Below, piece by piece: positions 42,253 to 51,130 of a DNA stretch of 64,000 nucleotides. Within the stretch, counting starts at the first letter, position 1. Each line of letters opens with the position of its first letter. The position numbers and the translations under genes were made by a program. A model generated the notes under the pieces. That model was not told the origin of the DNA and made no database searches. It saw nothing but the letters and a program-made list of their open reading frames with translations. This DNA is from Pseudobdellovibrionaceae bacterium (lineage in GTDB: Bacteria; Bdellovibrionota; Bdellovibrionia; Bdellovibrionales; UBA1609): the NCBI GenBank assembly GCA_020635075.1, contig JACKAM010000004.1, positions 62,001 through 126,000 of the forward strand, written 5' to 3'.

Positions 42253-42492
42253 ATGCAGGGCAGCAGTGGAATAATACAATTTATCGAGGGCCTTCACGGT
42301 TTTTTGGCCTCAGCCAGTACAGGAGTGGGGGCTGCGGTTCTCATTGGTCTTGTCCTGTTTTCCCATGGGTTTAAAAGTCGTTCGATTGGTGATCGAGATA
42401 AGGAGCACTCCCATAGTGTTATTGCCGAGTATGCATGGGGAGTTGTCCCGTTCGTTTTGTTTGTCCTCATTTTTTATTGGGGGCTGAAATGA
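42253..42492 (+). CDS. mini-protein resembling the membrane hairpin of cytochrome oxidase subunit II
   Basis: A 79-residue protein with two membrane helices: residues about 19-35 (STGVGAAVLIGLVLFSHGF) and about 58-78. The second helix starts IAEYAWGVVPFVLFVLIFYW, which fits the COX2 pattern (E-x-x-W-x-x-x-P followed by a hydrophobic helix) that enters the membrane between the two helices. The CuA-binding beta domain of subunit II is absent. ATG 42253 has GAGGGG 4 bases upstream. The stop overlaps the ctaB start (ATGA). The homology is inference from the motif and context. Confidence 0.6.
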   Translation: MQGSSGIIQFIEGLHGFLASASTGVGAAVLIGLVLFSHGFKSRSIGDRDKEHSHSVIAEYAWGVVPFVLFVLIFYWGLK

Positions 42493-43361
42493 AATCCTAC
42501 TTGGACCTGACCAAAACAGGGATTGTAGTTTTTGTTTTGCTTAGTGGTTTGGCCGGCTACTTCTTGTCTTTCCCAAGTGGTTCGGTGTTTTCGGGTATTC
42601 ATCTGCTGGTTTTTATGGTGGGGCTTTATTTGATAAGTGCGGGGAGCTTTGCTTTAAATCAGGCCCAGGAGTGGGAGCGTGATTCGGTCATGGACCGAAC
42701 CAAGGGACGCCCCATTCCTGCGGGAAAGCTCAAGTCATGGCAAGCATGGACAATTGGCATTTGCTTCGTGGGAATTGGAACAGGCCTTCTTTATTCCATT
42801 GAACCTCTGAGTGCATTCCTGGGGTTGTTAACAGTCCTTCTCTACAACGGGTTCTACACATTATTCTGGAAGCGCCGTTGGGCCTTCGGTGCCGTCCCCG
42901 GGGCGATCCCCGGAGCCATGCCGGCTGTCATTGGCTATTCGGTGCACTCGGTAGATCTCCTGGAACCAGGCTGTATCTATCTGTTTTTAATAATGTTTTT
43001 GTGGCAGATGCCGCACTTTTGGTGCCTGGCAATTCGCTATAGGGAGGATTACGAAAGAGGAGGTTTTCCGGTTTTGGCCTCTGTCTTGGGGACGGACAAA
43101 ACCCTCTTTCATATTGGCCTCTATGTTTTGGTCTACATTGGTGTGGCATTAGTCTCACCATGGTTTATCAAAACACATATTCTCTATTTGTTGCTCGTTG
43201 TGCCTTTTGCGTTCAAGGTCCTGTGGGAGTTTTACCTCTACTACCGGCAAGAGGCCAAAGGCAGCTGGATTCGGTTTTTCCTATGGGTCAACTTCAGTCT
43301 TTTGGCTTTTATGGGGGCCCCGGTTTTCGACCGCCTGTTGGTTTCCTTGGTAGGCGGATAA
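42489..43361 (+). CDS. ctaB: protoheme IX farnesyltransferase
   Basis: CtaB/CyoE, 290 residues, is a polytopic UbiA-family membrane prenyltransferase that makes heme O from heme B. The Asp-rich motif NQAQEWERDSVMDRTKGRPI lies near residue 60 with eight or nine hydrophobic segments in order, and the second motif region is WKRRWAFGAVPGAIPGAMP, then FLWQMPHFWCLAIRYREDY. ATG 42489 overlaps the preceding stop by four bases. It is followed by ctaA, giving the CtaB-CtaA heme A pathway. Confidence 0.94.
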   Translation: MKSYLDLTKTGIVVFVLLSGLAGYFLSFPSGSVFSGIHLLVFMVGLYLISAGSFALNQAQEWERDSVMDRTKGRPIPAGKLKSWQAWTIGICFVGIGTGLLYSIEPLSAFLGLLTVLLYNGFYTLFWKRRWAFGAVPGAIPGAMPAVIGYSVHSVDLLEPGCIYLFLIMFLWQMPHFWCLAIRYREDYERGGFPVLASVLGTDKTLFHIGLYVLVYIGVALVSPWFIKTHILYLLLVVPFAFKVLWEFYLYYRQEAKGSWIRFFLWVNFSLLAFMGAPVFDRLLVSLVGG

Positions 43362-43378
43362 TTTTTAGGAGGATTCTC

Positions 43379-44341
43379 ATGGTTTCAGGCAACTTCCTCA
43401 AAGCCTATCGATTTTTGTGCTACGAAGTTTTGTTCCTGATTGCGTTCGGTGGTTCGGTGAGAGCCATGGATGCAGGACTCGCCTGTCCAGATTGGCCGCT
43501 TTGTTTTGGTGACTATATCCCTGACTTTCATATTCAGGTTTATTTTGAGTTTCTCCACCGGGTATTGGCCGGTACAGTAGGGCTTTTTGTTGGCGGCTTT
43601 GGCATTTATTTGCTGGCTAGAAAAGATGTCAGTGTTTTGGTCAAAAGCCTCAGCGTACTGTCAATTGTCCTGGTGTTGGCCCAAGTTGTGATGGGCGGCC
43701 TCACGGTTTTGTTACTGCTCGACGAGAATACGGTCACTGGCCATTTGCTGTTGGCAACGATGCTCTTTGCTAGCCTACTATGGACATACTGGGAACTTCG
43801 AGCAGAGCAGGTTGTAGCTCCCAAAATCGGAATTCCCGGATGGCTCAAAGGGATGATCTTAACTTTGCTTTTTGCAGTTTGGGCTCAAATAATCTTAGGA
43901 GGTCTTGTCTCCGCGAACTATGCAGGTATGGCCTGCCCGACCTTTCCCCTTTGCCACGGCCGGCTGGTTCCCACTTTACAGGGATTAGTTGGTTTACAGG
44001 TTATGCATCGCTTGGGAGCTTATTTGTGTGTTGCACTGGCTTTTGCGATATGGATTGTTTTGCGTAAGCCTCAATTTTCCAGGAACGTTCCGATGCGGAG
44101 CTGGTCGCGCCGTTTGATTTTAGCAGTTATTGCCCAGATTTTCTTGGGAATTGCCAATGTGGTGTTTGTAATTCCGCCGTTGATAACAGTTCTACATTTG
44201 GCCGTGGCGACTTACATCCTAGGTGCATCACTGCGGTTGACCTTTCTCATGTACTGGGACAAGGGTGAGCTGGCCCAGACGGTTAGGTCCTCGGAGCGTC
44301 AATCTGTCGGCTGGGCTCGGCCAGTTGAAAAGAATCAATAG
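43379..44341 (+). CDS. ctaA: heme A synthase
   Basis: CtaA/COX15-type heme A synthase, 320 residues with eight membrane helices, converts heme O to heme A. The four conserved heme-ligand or catalytic histidines are visible in YFEFLHRVLAG, VTGHLLLATM, LQVMHRLGAYL and VLHLAVATYI. Cys residues occur as CPDWPLC and CPTFPLCHG in the two periplasmic loops. ATG 43379 has AGGAGG 7 bases upstream. The final 59 bases overlap the opposing maiA gene. Confidence 0.93.
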   Translation: MVSGNFLKAYRFLCYEVLFLIAFGGSVRAMDAGLACPDWPLCFGDYIPDFHIQVYFEFLHRVLAGTVGLFVGGFGIYLLARKDVSVLVKSLSVLSIVLVLAQVVMGGLTVLLLLDENTVTGHLLLATMLFASLLWTYWELRAEQVVAPKIGIPGWLKGMILTLLFAVWAQIILGGLVSANYAGMACPTFPLCHGRLVPTLQGLVGLQVMHRLGAYLCVALAFAIWIVLRKPQFSRNVPMRSWSRRLILAVIAQIFLGIANVVFVIPPLITVLHLAVATYILGASLRLTFLMYWDKGELAQTVRSSERQSVGWARPVEKNQ

Positions 44342-44936
44342 CCATCGCATTTTTGGAAACGCGATCAATAATGGGAAATGTAGAGAGGTCGACCTTAAAG
44401 CGTTGGGCGTTGTAGACCTGGGGCACGAGGAAAAGGTCTGCGGCGGTGATTGTACCTCCAAAGCAGTGGGATCCGGCATGATCCCTTAACATGGCCTCAA
44501 TACCTTCAAAGCCGCGGAAGATCCAATCGGCACACCAGGTTTGTATGTCCGCTTCTGACGCCGCAAAACGGGACTTCAATTCCTGCAATACGCTGAGGTT
44601 CTGAATGGGCTGGATGCCACTGTTAATGATTTCGCAGAACTGAGTGACCAGTGCCCTCTTCTGCTTGTCCTTAGGAAAGAGCTGGGGAGAGGGCTTAAAC
44701 TGATCCAGGTACTCAATGATGGCCATGGATTGGGAGAGTGTGAAGGGGCCATGAACGAGAGTGGGCACCTCTCTTTTGGGATTGATGGTCCTATAGGCCG
44801 GAAGGTGCTGCTCACCGCCTTCGTTTACCAGGTGCAGGGGAATGTACTCATAGACAATCCCTTTGAGATTTAAAGCGATGCGCACTCGATAGGAACAGGA
44901 ACTTCGATAATAGCTGTAGAGTTTAAAATCGCCCAA
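44283..44936 (-). CDS. maiA: maleylacetoacetate isomerase
   Basis: MaiA, 217 residues, a zeta-class glutathione S-transferase that converts maleylacetoacetate to fumarylacetoacetate in tyrosine breakdown. The N-terminal thioredoxin domain has the active-site SSCSYRVRIALNLKGI, then NPKREVPTLVHGPFTLSQSMAIIEYLDQ; the C-terminal helical domain has FGGTITAADLFLVPQVYNAQ. The start is TTG 44936, with GGGAGG 5 bases upstream; the open frame continues upstream but that part does not look like protein. It is divergent from the FAH-like gene, its partner in the pathway. Confidence 0.9.
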   Translation of the reverse strand: MGDFKLYSYYRSSCSYRVRIALNLKGIVYEYIPLHLVNEGGEQHLPAYRTINPKREVPTLVHGPFTLSQSMAIIEYLDQFKPSPQLFPKDKQKRALVTQFCEIINSGIQPIQNLSVLQELKSRFAASEADIQTWCADWIFRGFEGIEAMLRDHAGSHCFGGTITAADLFLVPQVYNAQRFKVDLSTFPIIDRVSKNAMAIDSFQLAEPSRQIDAPRT

Positions 44937-45054
44937 TGTGGCCTCCCTTAGAGACCCTAGGCTAGCCCAAGGCCAGCCCCATCGGCAAGTTGCGCAAGGC
45001 AATAGGGGGCTGAAAAATTCGCCAATTCCTGCGGCGGACCGTGCTCTTTCAGGG

Positions 45055-45072
45055 GACCTTTTGTATAAATGG
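45055..45072 (+). promoter_or_regulatory. extended -10 promoter candidate for the FAH-like gene
   Basis: TGTATAAAT at about 45062-45070 fits an extended -10 element (TGnTATAAT) without a clear -35 box. It lies about 25 bases before the ATG at 45096. Confidence 0.3.
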
Positions 45073-45095
45073 AGATTCAGAAGAGAGGATCGATT

Positions 45096-46082
45096 ATGAA
45101 ATTGGCGAGTCTCAAGAGTGCGAAGTCCCGTGATGGAGAATTGATTGTTGTCAGCAGGGATAACAAGATGGCCGTAAAGGCCGACAGCGTGGCTCCAAGC
45201 CTCCGGGAGGCCATTGAGAAATGGAGTGAGGCCAAGCCCAAGCTTGAGGCTCTTTACCAGGCTCTGAACTCCGGGGACGCCAATGGCGCATTTGAGATTA
45301 AGGAAGAAGACCTTCACTCAGCTATGCCAAGGGCCTTTCAGTGGGCCGATGGCTCGGCGTTTATTCATCATGTGAAGCTGGTGCGCAAGGCGAGAAATGC
45401 CCCCCTTCCAGAGACTCTTTTGACCACGCCACTCATGTATCAGGGGGGGGGCGATTCATTTTTGGCGCCCAGAGAGGACATCCCTCAGGTGGATTTTGGT
45501 CATGGGACTGACTTTGAGGGAGAGGTTGCCGTCGTCGTTGGTGACGTGCCGATGGGGATTACTCCGGAAAAGGCTTTGGACCACATTATTCTGTTTGTGA
45601 CTGTAAATGACGTCTCCCTGCGCGGCCTCATTCCTGAAGAGCTCGCTCAAGGGTTTGGATTTTTTCAAAGTAAGCCCTCATCGGCTCTTTCACCATTTGC
45701 TGTTACAGCGGATGAATTGGGAGATGCCTGGAAGGAAGGGCGCATTCATTTGCCCCTGCTAGTGGAATACAATGGTGAGTTTTTTGGCAATGCCGATGCT
45801 GGACAGATGCACTTTCACTTTGGAGATCTCATTGCCCACGCCGCCCGAACAAGAGATTTGGCTGCGGGAACCGTAATCGGTAGTGGAACGGTTTCCAATG
45901 AGGATATGGCTCGCGGGTCCAGCTGTCTGGCAGAAAAGAGGATGCTTGAGAAAATTCACGAAGGGACCATCAAAACTCCCTTTATGAAAGAGGGAGACAC
46001 TATCCGTATCGAGATGAAGGACAAAAATGGAAATAACATTTTTGGAACCATCTTCCAGAAAGTCGTAAAGCGAGAAATATAG
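45096..46082 (+). CDS. fumarylacetoacetate hydrolase family protein
   Basis: A 328-residue FAH-family hydrolase. The metal-binding site is GTDFEGEVAVVVGD (Glu, Glu) with the family's VNDVSLRGLIPEELAQGFGF and a long SKPSSALSPF segment. Fumarylacetoacetate hydrolase proper is about 420 residues; this shorter type, about 330 residues, is used by many bacteria and has FAH activity in some and other C-C hydrolase activity in others. Divergent maiA makes fumarylacetoacetate hydrolysis (to fumarate and acetoacetate) the most likely role. ATG 45096 has AGAGAGG upstream. Confidence 0.87.
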   Translation: MKLASLKSAKSRDGELIVVSRDNKMAVKADSVAPSLREAIEKWSEAKPKLEALYQALNSGDANGAFEIKEEDLHSAMPRAFQWADGSAFIHHVKLVRKARNAPLPETLLTTPLMYQGGGDSFLAPREDIPQVDFGHGTDFEGEVAVVVGDVPMGITPEKALDHIILFVTVNDVSLRGLIPEELAQGFGFFQSKPSSALSPFAVTADELGDAWKEGRIHLPLLVEYNGEFFGNADAGQMHFHFGDLIAHAARTRDLAAGTVIGSGTVSNEDMARGSSCLAEKRMLEKIHEGTIKTPFMKEGDTIRIEMKDKNGNNIFGTIFQKVVKREI

Positions 46083-46098
46083 AACGCCGCTCTTTTGA

Positions 46099-46473
46099 CT
46101 ACTTAGAAAGAAATAGCATCAGACTGGTAACGAACACCAGGGTCCGTCCGGGGACGGCAATGCGGTCTATGAGCTTCATCTTGGAGCGAACTTCTTCCTG
46201 GCCCTTAAGAAGCTTTATGCCGTTGCTGATGGCCATGGCGTAGGCGACCACCGTTATTAGCGCCAACACAATATGCACAATGAGCAAGGGCGGCATCCTT
46301 CGGTCTACGCTGTCGAGTGCCTCGCGGAAAATAGTCAAATAGAGAAGCAGAAGAAAGTCTCCCAGAATCACGGCAATCATGACCTTGCCATGCTTAACTT
46401 TGTCTTTGTGGGCCAGGGTTCGTCCGTAAAAGAAGAGAAGCAAAATTAAGAAATTGATGCTGTTGACGACCAT
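46099..46473 (-). CDS. small polytopic membrane protein
   Basis: A 124-residue protein with about four hydrophobic helices: VVNSINFLILLLFFYG, KVMIAVILGDFLLLLYLTIF, LLIVHIVLALITVVAYAM and RTLVFVTSLMLFL. A HIVLA segment and the layout loosely resemble DUF420 or cytochrome b561-like small membrane proteins, but I cannot assign it. ATG 46473 is used; GGGAG lies 12 bases upstream. It is convergent with the FAH-like gene. Confidence 0.6.
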   Translation of the reverse strand: MVVNSINFLILLLFFYGRTLAHKDKVKHGKVMIAVILGDFLLLLYLTIFREALDSVDRRMPPLLIVHIVLALITVVAYAMAISNGIKLLKGQEEVRSKMKLIDRIAVPGRTLVFVTSLMLFLSK

Positions 46474-46559
46474 TTTTCTATTCAACTCCCAGCTAAGAAG
46501 CCGGCAGTATGAAGGCCCTTTTTGTCTAGGTCAACAGGCCATGACCGGGAAATCCCAGC

Positions 46560-47513
46560 TTATTGTGCCGCTTCCGGTTCAGGAGTCGGATTGCTTGGTT
46601 GGGTGGGGCAGGCTGGTCGATTTAGGCCCTCTGGTCGCGACAGGTACTCTCTCACTAAGAGGTACGTCTGAATCGGCACCCGGAGCACTGATGATCGGGC
46701 GGCGTCTTTCTTAATTCGACCTAAAGACTCCTTCAGTTTTTCTGGCAGAGTCAGTACGGCTTCCCAGCGCTTTATCAACTGTAGAGTTACAGTTAGCTCA
46801 GTGGGAACCTGGGAATCGCCCCAGCTCAATACGCTACGGATACGTGAAAAATATTGATCTTCGCGGTTACAGAAGTCACCTATTGTCTGAGGAGCCTCGG
46901 TCAAAACGCTTAGGCTATTGGCCCCTTCAAGTTTTACCGTGTAGCGAATACTTTTCTCCGCATTTTCGTAAACAATAAAATCACGACCCGCCTTTGAAAC
47001 TCGATACGTGTCGTATTGTTGAGTCGTCCCTGGCAAAAGGGGGCTGGTGTTTCGGTCGCCATTTTCACGGACATCCTGATTGGCGATCTGTACTGATTGG
47101 CAGCCGTCCTGGGTGCTGGGAAAGCGAATCCAGTTGCTGTCTAAGTCTTTGGTGAAGGACACCTCGTAATCTAGACCTTCCTCCTTGAGTTGGGTGTACT
47201 TGGCCGGTTCATAATCGATATCTTGATACTCGCCAGTCAAAAAACGAGATTCCTTCGCAAACAACGACATGTCTTCAACGTGCATTTGCGCAAGCCAGGT
47301 CTTTTTGTCTCTCAGTTCCTGAAGAAGGGCCGGAAGATCCAAGCAGGGTGACTCTTTAGTGCCTTTGGTTGGTACTTTGGTGAGCCCCAGGTTCTTAACT
47401 TGGGTTTGACGCTTGCCAATCTTGGTTTTGTTGCTCTTGCCCTGACACCCGCTAACGAGGATGCAGAGAAGGGTGACACTGAGAACCGTCAAACGTGACC
47501 CGACCACGATCAT
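46560..47513 (-). CDS. hypothetical lipoprotein
   Basis: A 317-residue lipoprotein with a signal peptide ending in lipobox ILVSGC (Cys23), a short basic segment, then a mixed alpha/beta domain without recognised motifs (ESPCLDLPALLQELRDKK, EEGLDYEVSFTKDLDSNWIR, FIVYENAEKSIRYTVKLEG) and a Pro-rich tail. Cysteines occur at CLDL, GCQSV, FCNRED and near the C-terminus. Not recognised. A ribosome-binding site AAGGAG lies upstream of the ATG at 47513. Confidence 0.65.
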   Translation of the reverse strand: MIVVGSRLTVLSVTLLCILVSGCQGKSNKTKIGKRQTQVKNLGLTKVPTKGTKESPCLDLPALLQELRDKKTWLAQMHVEDMSLFAKESRFLTGEYQDIDYEPAKYTQLKEEGLDYEVSFTKDLDSNWIRFPSTQDGCQSVQIANQDVRENGDRNTSPLLPGTTQQYDTYRVSKAGRDFIVYENAEKSIRYTVKLEGANSLSVLTEAPQTIGDFCNREDQYFSRIRSVLSWGDSQVPTELTVTLQLIKRWEAVLTLPEKLKESLGRIKKDAARSSVLRVPIQTYLLVREYLSRPEGLNRPACPTQPSNPTPEPEAAQ

Positions 47514-47672
47514 TCTGGACTCCTAAGGAGAAGGTTGTGCCTCTGGATACAGCAACTGATGTGCCAGAAAATCTACTGGTTTTCAACATTTAGGTGGCCT
47601 CTGGGGGCTGGGAGGTGCCAAAAAAGGGGGAAGAATTACAGGCCTGGGCCCGAATCTGTCACCAGGGTCAGA

Positions 47673-48356
47673 TTAGCCCTTCATGAGCCATTGCTTGAGG
47701 ATGTTGGGCGTGCTGACGGCCTCAATTCGCACCTGGCTTTTGGTGCGCTGAATACGGCTGCAAAGAATGGTCAAGGCGTGGCCATTGTTCATGATGATCG
47801 CCTGGAACTGCAGGGGAACCCAGTCGGGAAGGGAGTCTCGGATTCTCATACCCTTTAGGGAAATATCGGAGGTGTGGGAGACAAATTGATTCCTGCCGAT
47901 GCGCACCTCCACCACCCAATCCTTCTTGAATCGGCGGGCCCGTCGCCGGTCACGCTGGGGGCGATCGTCCAATTCGAGCTCAAGCTCGTCATTGCTATCC
48001 TCAGCGTCAACGCCCTCATCCAGTCCCATGTTAGACTCATCGAAGTAGTCGGCAAAGGTTCGTTCCTGGTGGCGCTGGACGGTGTCTGCAAATAGGGGCT
48101 TCTCGTCCGGGCGCTGCATGGGAAATGAACCAGTCGCCTCATAGACGTGCTGTAGAGTCGCCAGAGTCTGTTCAAGCTCAGGAAAGGTATGAAGGGGCTG
48201 CCAATCCTTTGCCCCGGGTCTCCATGCAACCCAATCCCCAATTCGAGCCGGAGGAATGGTGGGGATGACGATGAGGAGGTGGCTGAGGGGGAGGTCATCA
48301 ATTCGATGCCTCTCAACCAGGTTGTAAAGACTCCAAAGGGAGCTCATGCGAGGCAT
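47673..48356 (-). CDS. PilZ-domain protein with GYF-like N-terminus
   Basis: A 227-residue protein. The C-terminal PilZ domain has the c-di-GMP motifs RRARRFK (RxxxR) and DISLKGMRI (DxSxxG), so it probably binds c-di-GMP. The N-terminal half (IGDWVAWRPGAKDWQPLH) resembles GYF_2/DUF4339 domains, which often accompany PilZ in Bdellovibrio. An acidic linker separates them. ATG 48356 has GAGGAGGGG upstream; an earlier in-frame ATG at 48395 is less well placed. The gene is divergent from the ABC exporter operon. Confidence 0.8.
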   Translation of the reverse strand: MPRMSSLWSLYNLVERHRIDDLPLSHLLIVIPTIPPARIGDWVAWRPGAKDWQPLHTFPELEQTLATLQHVYEATGSFPMQRPDEKPLFADTVQRHQERTFADYFDESNMGLDEGVDAEDSNDELELELDDRPQRDRRRARRFKKDWVVEVRIGRNQFVSHTSDISLKGMRIRDSLPDWVPLQFQAIIMNNGHALTILCSRIQRTKSQVRIEAVSTPNILKQWLMKG

Positions 48357-48446
48357 TTCCCCTCCTCTAAAGTGTTGATCCCCACTACTCATCAATATAT
48401 GGGAAAAGGAGACTCCTGGTCAAATATGTGGAGGGAGGACCCAAGA

Positions 48447-49436
48447 GTGATTCAAGTTGAGAATCTCAGCAAAACCTTTCGAATTCACCAGAAGGCCCCT
48501 GGCCTGAAAGGGAGCATGAAGTCCCTTTTTGTTCGTCAATGGCAAGACAAGGAGGCCCTAAAGGGGGTCTCTTTGCAGGTGCATGAAGGCGAAATTTTGG
48601 GTCTGGTCGGCGCGAATGGTGCGGGCAAAACCACCTTGGTTAAGATTCTAGCGGGCATCGTTCACCCCACCTCTGGTCGAGTCGAAATCGATGGATATGT
48701 CCCATGGGAACGACGAAACGCATTCCGTCAGCGGATTTCCCTGATCATGGGTCAGAAGGCGCAGTTGTGGTGGGACTTGCCGGCGGCGGACTGCTTCTTG
48801 CTGCTCAAGGAAATTTATCAGATTGAGGATCAGGAGTACCGAAATTATCTTGGTTATTTGACGGAAGCGCTCGGCGTGAGTCGAGAGCTCAATGTACAAA
48901 TTCGTCGCTTGAGCTTAGGTGAAAGAATGAAGATGGAACTAATTGCCTCCCTTCTTCACAAGCCGCGCGTGGTGTTTTTGGATGAGCCAACGATTGGCTT
49001 GGATCTGACGGCGCAAAAGGCGATTCGCAGATTTATCCTTGATTATCAGCGGGAGTACAAGCCGGCAATGATACTGACCTCCCACTACATGGAAGATATT
49101 GAGCGGTTGTGTAAAAGAATTGTCATTATTCGTGAAGGCGAATTTGTTTACGACGGGCAATTGTCGGCGGTCATGTCTCACTATGCACGACACAAGATAT
49201 TGGCAGTAACACCAGAGTCTCCAGAGCGGCTCCGCAATGCCCCAGTGGTGATGAAGCACTCGGAATATGTCGAGGAGGCGGATGGAGTTTTTCGCTTCAA
49301 GGCTGAACGGCAACACGTGGCTCTGGCTGCGGCCGAAATTCTCGGCCAGTTTCCGGCCAAGGACATCAGTATTGAAGAGGAAGGCATTGCTCACATCATC
49401 GAAGCCCTCATGCGGCGAGAGGAAGTTCGCCCATGA
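48447..49436 (+). CDS. ABC exporter ATP-binding protein
   Basis: A 329-residue ATPase. Walker A is GANGAGKTTL, the Q-loop ISLIMGQKAQ, the signature LSLGERMKMELI (LSxGxR type), Walker B VVFLDEPTIGLDL and the H-loop LTSHYMEDIE. A C-terminal extension follows (residues about 250-329). With the two permeases after it, it belongs to the ABC-2 exporter type COG4586-4587-3694. GTG 48447 is used, with GGAGGGAGG about 9 bases upstream. The stop overlaps the next start (ATGA). Confidence 0.87.
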   Translation: MIQVENLSKTFRIHQKAPGLKGSMKSLFVRQWQDKEALKGVSLQVHEGEILGLVGANGAGKTTLVKILAGIVHPTSGRVEIDGYVPWERRNAFRQRISLIMGQKAQLWWDLPAADCFLLLKEIYQIEDQEYRNYLGYLTEALGVSRELNVQIRRLSLGERMKMELIASLLHKPRVVFLDEPTIGLDLTAQKAIRRFILDYQREYKPAMILTSHYMEDIERLCKRIVIIREGEFVYDGQLSAVMSHYARHKILAVTPESPERLRNAPVVMKHSEYVEEADGVFRFKAERQHVALAAAEILGQFPAKDISIEEEGIAHIIEALMRREEVRP

Positions 49437-50278
49437 GCGTGGAGATCACAACGGCTGATGTGTATCGGCGCAGCTGGAGTTGGATCGGAGCGGTGCTTTC
49501 CATGGAGTTGCGCAAGATCTTCTCCTATCGAGTTGATTTTTGGCTTCAGGTAGTGGGAGGGTTTTTTTCCCAGTTTGTTGTCGCTTACTACTTGTGGCAG
49601 GCTATTTTTGAACACAATCAGGCGGAAAAAATCGGTGGCTACTCCTTTCCGATGATGGTTGCTTACTATGTCTTGGCGCCCTTTGTTGACCGAATTGTCA
49701 GGGCCAATAATGCATTCGTAATTTCCCAGGAGATTTATGAGGGCTCCCTCAGTCGCTATCTCATATATCCGGTCAACTATTTGGGGTTTCGCTTTGTCTC
49801 CACCCTCGCCCATGCCCTGGTTGGTCTCGCCCAGATGGTTGTCGGTGTCGGAGTTATTTTGTTGATTTGGGGGTATCCACCGGAGTTGACAATTGGCTGG
49901 TCCGGTTTGGCCATGGGGATCGCGTCCTGTCTGGTGAGCATCTTTGTCTACTATCTCATGGCTTCAATTATTGAGATGGTCGCTTTTTGGGCCGACAATG
50001 TTTGGAGTCTATTAGTGATGCTGCAGTTTTCATCTGCATTTCTGGGGGGAGGGCTCATTCCCTTGGAAGTCTTCCCCGTATGGGTTCAAACGAGTCTCCT
50101 CTTTACACCATTCCCCTATTTGATTGGCTACCCAATCCAGGGATTTATGGGTCGTCTTTCCAGCGAGCAATGGGCTGAAGGGCTGCTCATTATTTTGCTG
50201 TGGACTATTCCCTTAATGTTTACCTTGCGATGGATCTGGGAGCGGGGGCGAAAGACATACACGGGAGTAGGCATATGA
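49433..50278 (+). CDS. ABC-2 type permease, first subunit
   Basis: A 281-residue membrane protein with about six helices. It starts with a cytoplasmic segment (ELRKIFSYRVDFWLQV) and has the motif region RYLIYPVNYLGFRF and a helix pair FVYYLMASIIEMVAFW. It fits the COG4587 family. Both neighbours overlap by four bases, so it is co-translated with the ATPase and the second permease. The substrate is unknown. Confidence 0.82.
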   Translation: MSVEITTADVYRRSWSWIGAVLSMELRKIFSYRVDFWLQVVGGFFSQFVVAYYLWQAIFEHNQAEKIGGYSFPMMVAYYVLAPFVDRIVRANNAFVISQEIYEGSLSRYLIYPVNYLGFRFVSTLAHALVGLAQMVVGVGVILLIWGYPPELTIGWSGLAMGIASCLVSIFVYYLMASIIEMVAFWADNVWSLLVMLQFSSAFLGGGLIPLEVFPVWVQTSLLFTPFPYLIGYPIQGFMGRLSSEQWAEGLLIILLWTIPLMFTLRWIWERGRKTYTGVGI

Positions 50279-51063
50279 GCAGGTACCTTCGGTTGTACGC
50301 TTACTTCCTGCGGTTTTCATTTTCCCGCGCCATGGAATTTCGTGTGGATTTCTTCTTTCGCATATTTATGGATTTAATTTTTTATGTCGTAAACATTCTA
50401 TTCTTTAAGGTTATTTTTATTCACTCGGATCTGCTGGCGGGATGGACCGAGCCCCAGGTGTTCATTTTTGTATCAGGATTCTTGGTCGTGGATGCGATCA
50501 ATATGACGGTGTTCTCTAACAACACATGGTGGCTCCCACTATTTGTAAATCGGGGAGACCTTGATTATTATCTGGTGCGCCCTGTGTCTCCATTTTTCTT
50601 TCTAAATTTTCGCGATTTTGCCGCCAACTCCTTTGTGAATCTGATTTTGGCAGGGACCATCATGGTTTGGGCTTTCCAACAGTATCCGGAGCCTTTGGGT
50701 TGGCAGCGAATTCTGCTGTTCATTGCACTGTTGATCAACGGCACGCTCTTGTATCATTTGGTGAATCTGTTAGCTCTCCTGCCGGTGTTCTGGTTTCATT
50801 CTGGGAGAGGGCTTCAGCAGATATTCTGGAGCCTATCCAAGTTCGTGGAAAGGCCCGATCGCATTTTTAAAGGATGGGTGAGGGTCTTGCTGGTTTCCGT
50901 TGTGCCATTTTCGCTGGTGGCATCTTTTCCAGCACAGGTGCTGTTTTCCGGTGATCCAACCTTTTTGGTGCTTCACATTCTAGCTGTGACGGCCCTGTTT
51001 TCTCTCGTAATGTCGTTTATTTGGCGGCTGGCTCTCCGCACCTATTCTTCCGCGTCATCTTGA
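50275..51063 (+). CDS. ABC-2 type permease, second subunit
   Basis: A 262-residue membrane protein with about six helices (for example FIFVSGFLVVDAINMTVF and ALFSLVMSFIWRLAL). The segment RGDLDYYLVRPVSPFFFLNF is the COG3694 hallmark of the paired permease. ATG 50275 overlaps the stop of the first permease. The three genes form one exporter; related systems may export lipids, peptides or polysaccharide, but the substrate is not deducible here. Confidence 0.82.
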   Translation: MSRYLRLYAYFLRFSFSRAMEFRVDFFFRIFMDLIFYVVNILFFKVIFIHSDLLAGWTEPQVFIFVSGFLVVDAINMTVFSNNTWWLPLFVNRGDLDYYLVRPVSPFFFLNFRDFAANSFVNLILAGTIMVWAFQQYPEPLGWQRILLFIALLINGTLLYHLVNLLALLPVFWFHSGRGLQQIFWSLSKFVERPDRIFKGWVRVLLVSVVPFSLVASFPAQVLFSGDPTFLVLHILAVTALFSLVMSFIWRLALRTYSSASS

Positions 51064-51074
51064 TCCTAATATTT

Positions 51075-51103
51075 TTGACTGTCCACCGAAGGGTCGTTTT
51101 AAT
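51075..51103 (+). promoter_or_regulatory. sigma-70 type promoter of mltA
   Basis: TTGACT (51075-51080) and TTTAAT (51098-51103) are 17 bases apart. The start site would be near 51110, with a leader of about 20 bases carrying GGAGGG before ATG 51131. Confidence 0.5.
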
Positions 51104-51130
51104 AAACCCAGAGTTTTCCACGGAGGGTTT

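Noticed and set aside
44937..45317. Upstream extension of the maiA frame
   Set aside because: The added residues are not GST-like; TTG 44936 with GGGAGG gives the normal MaiA N-terminus.
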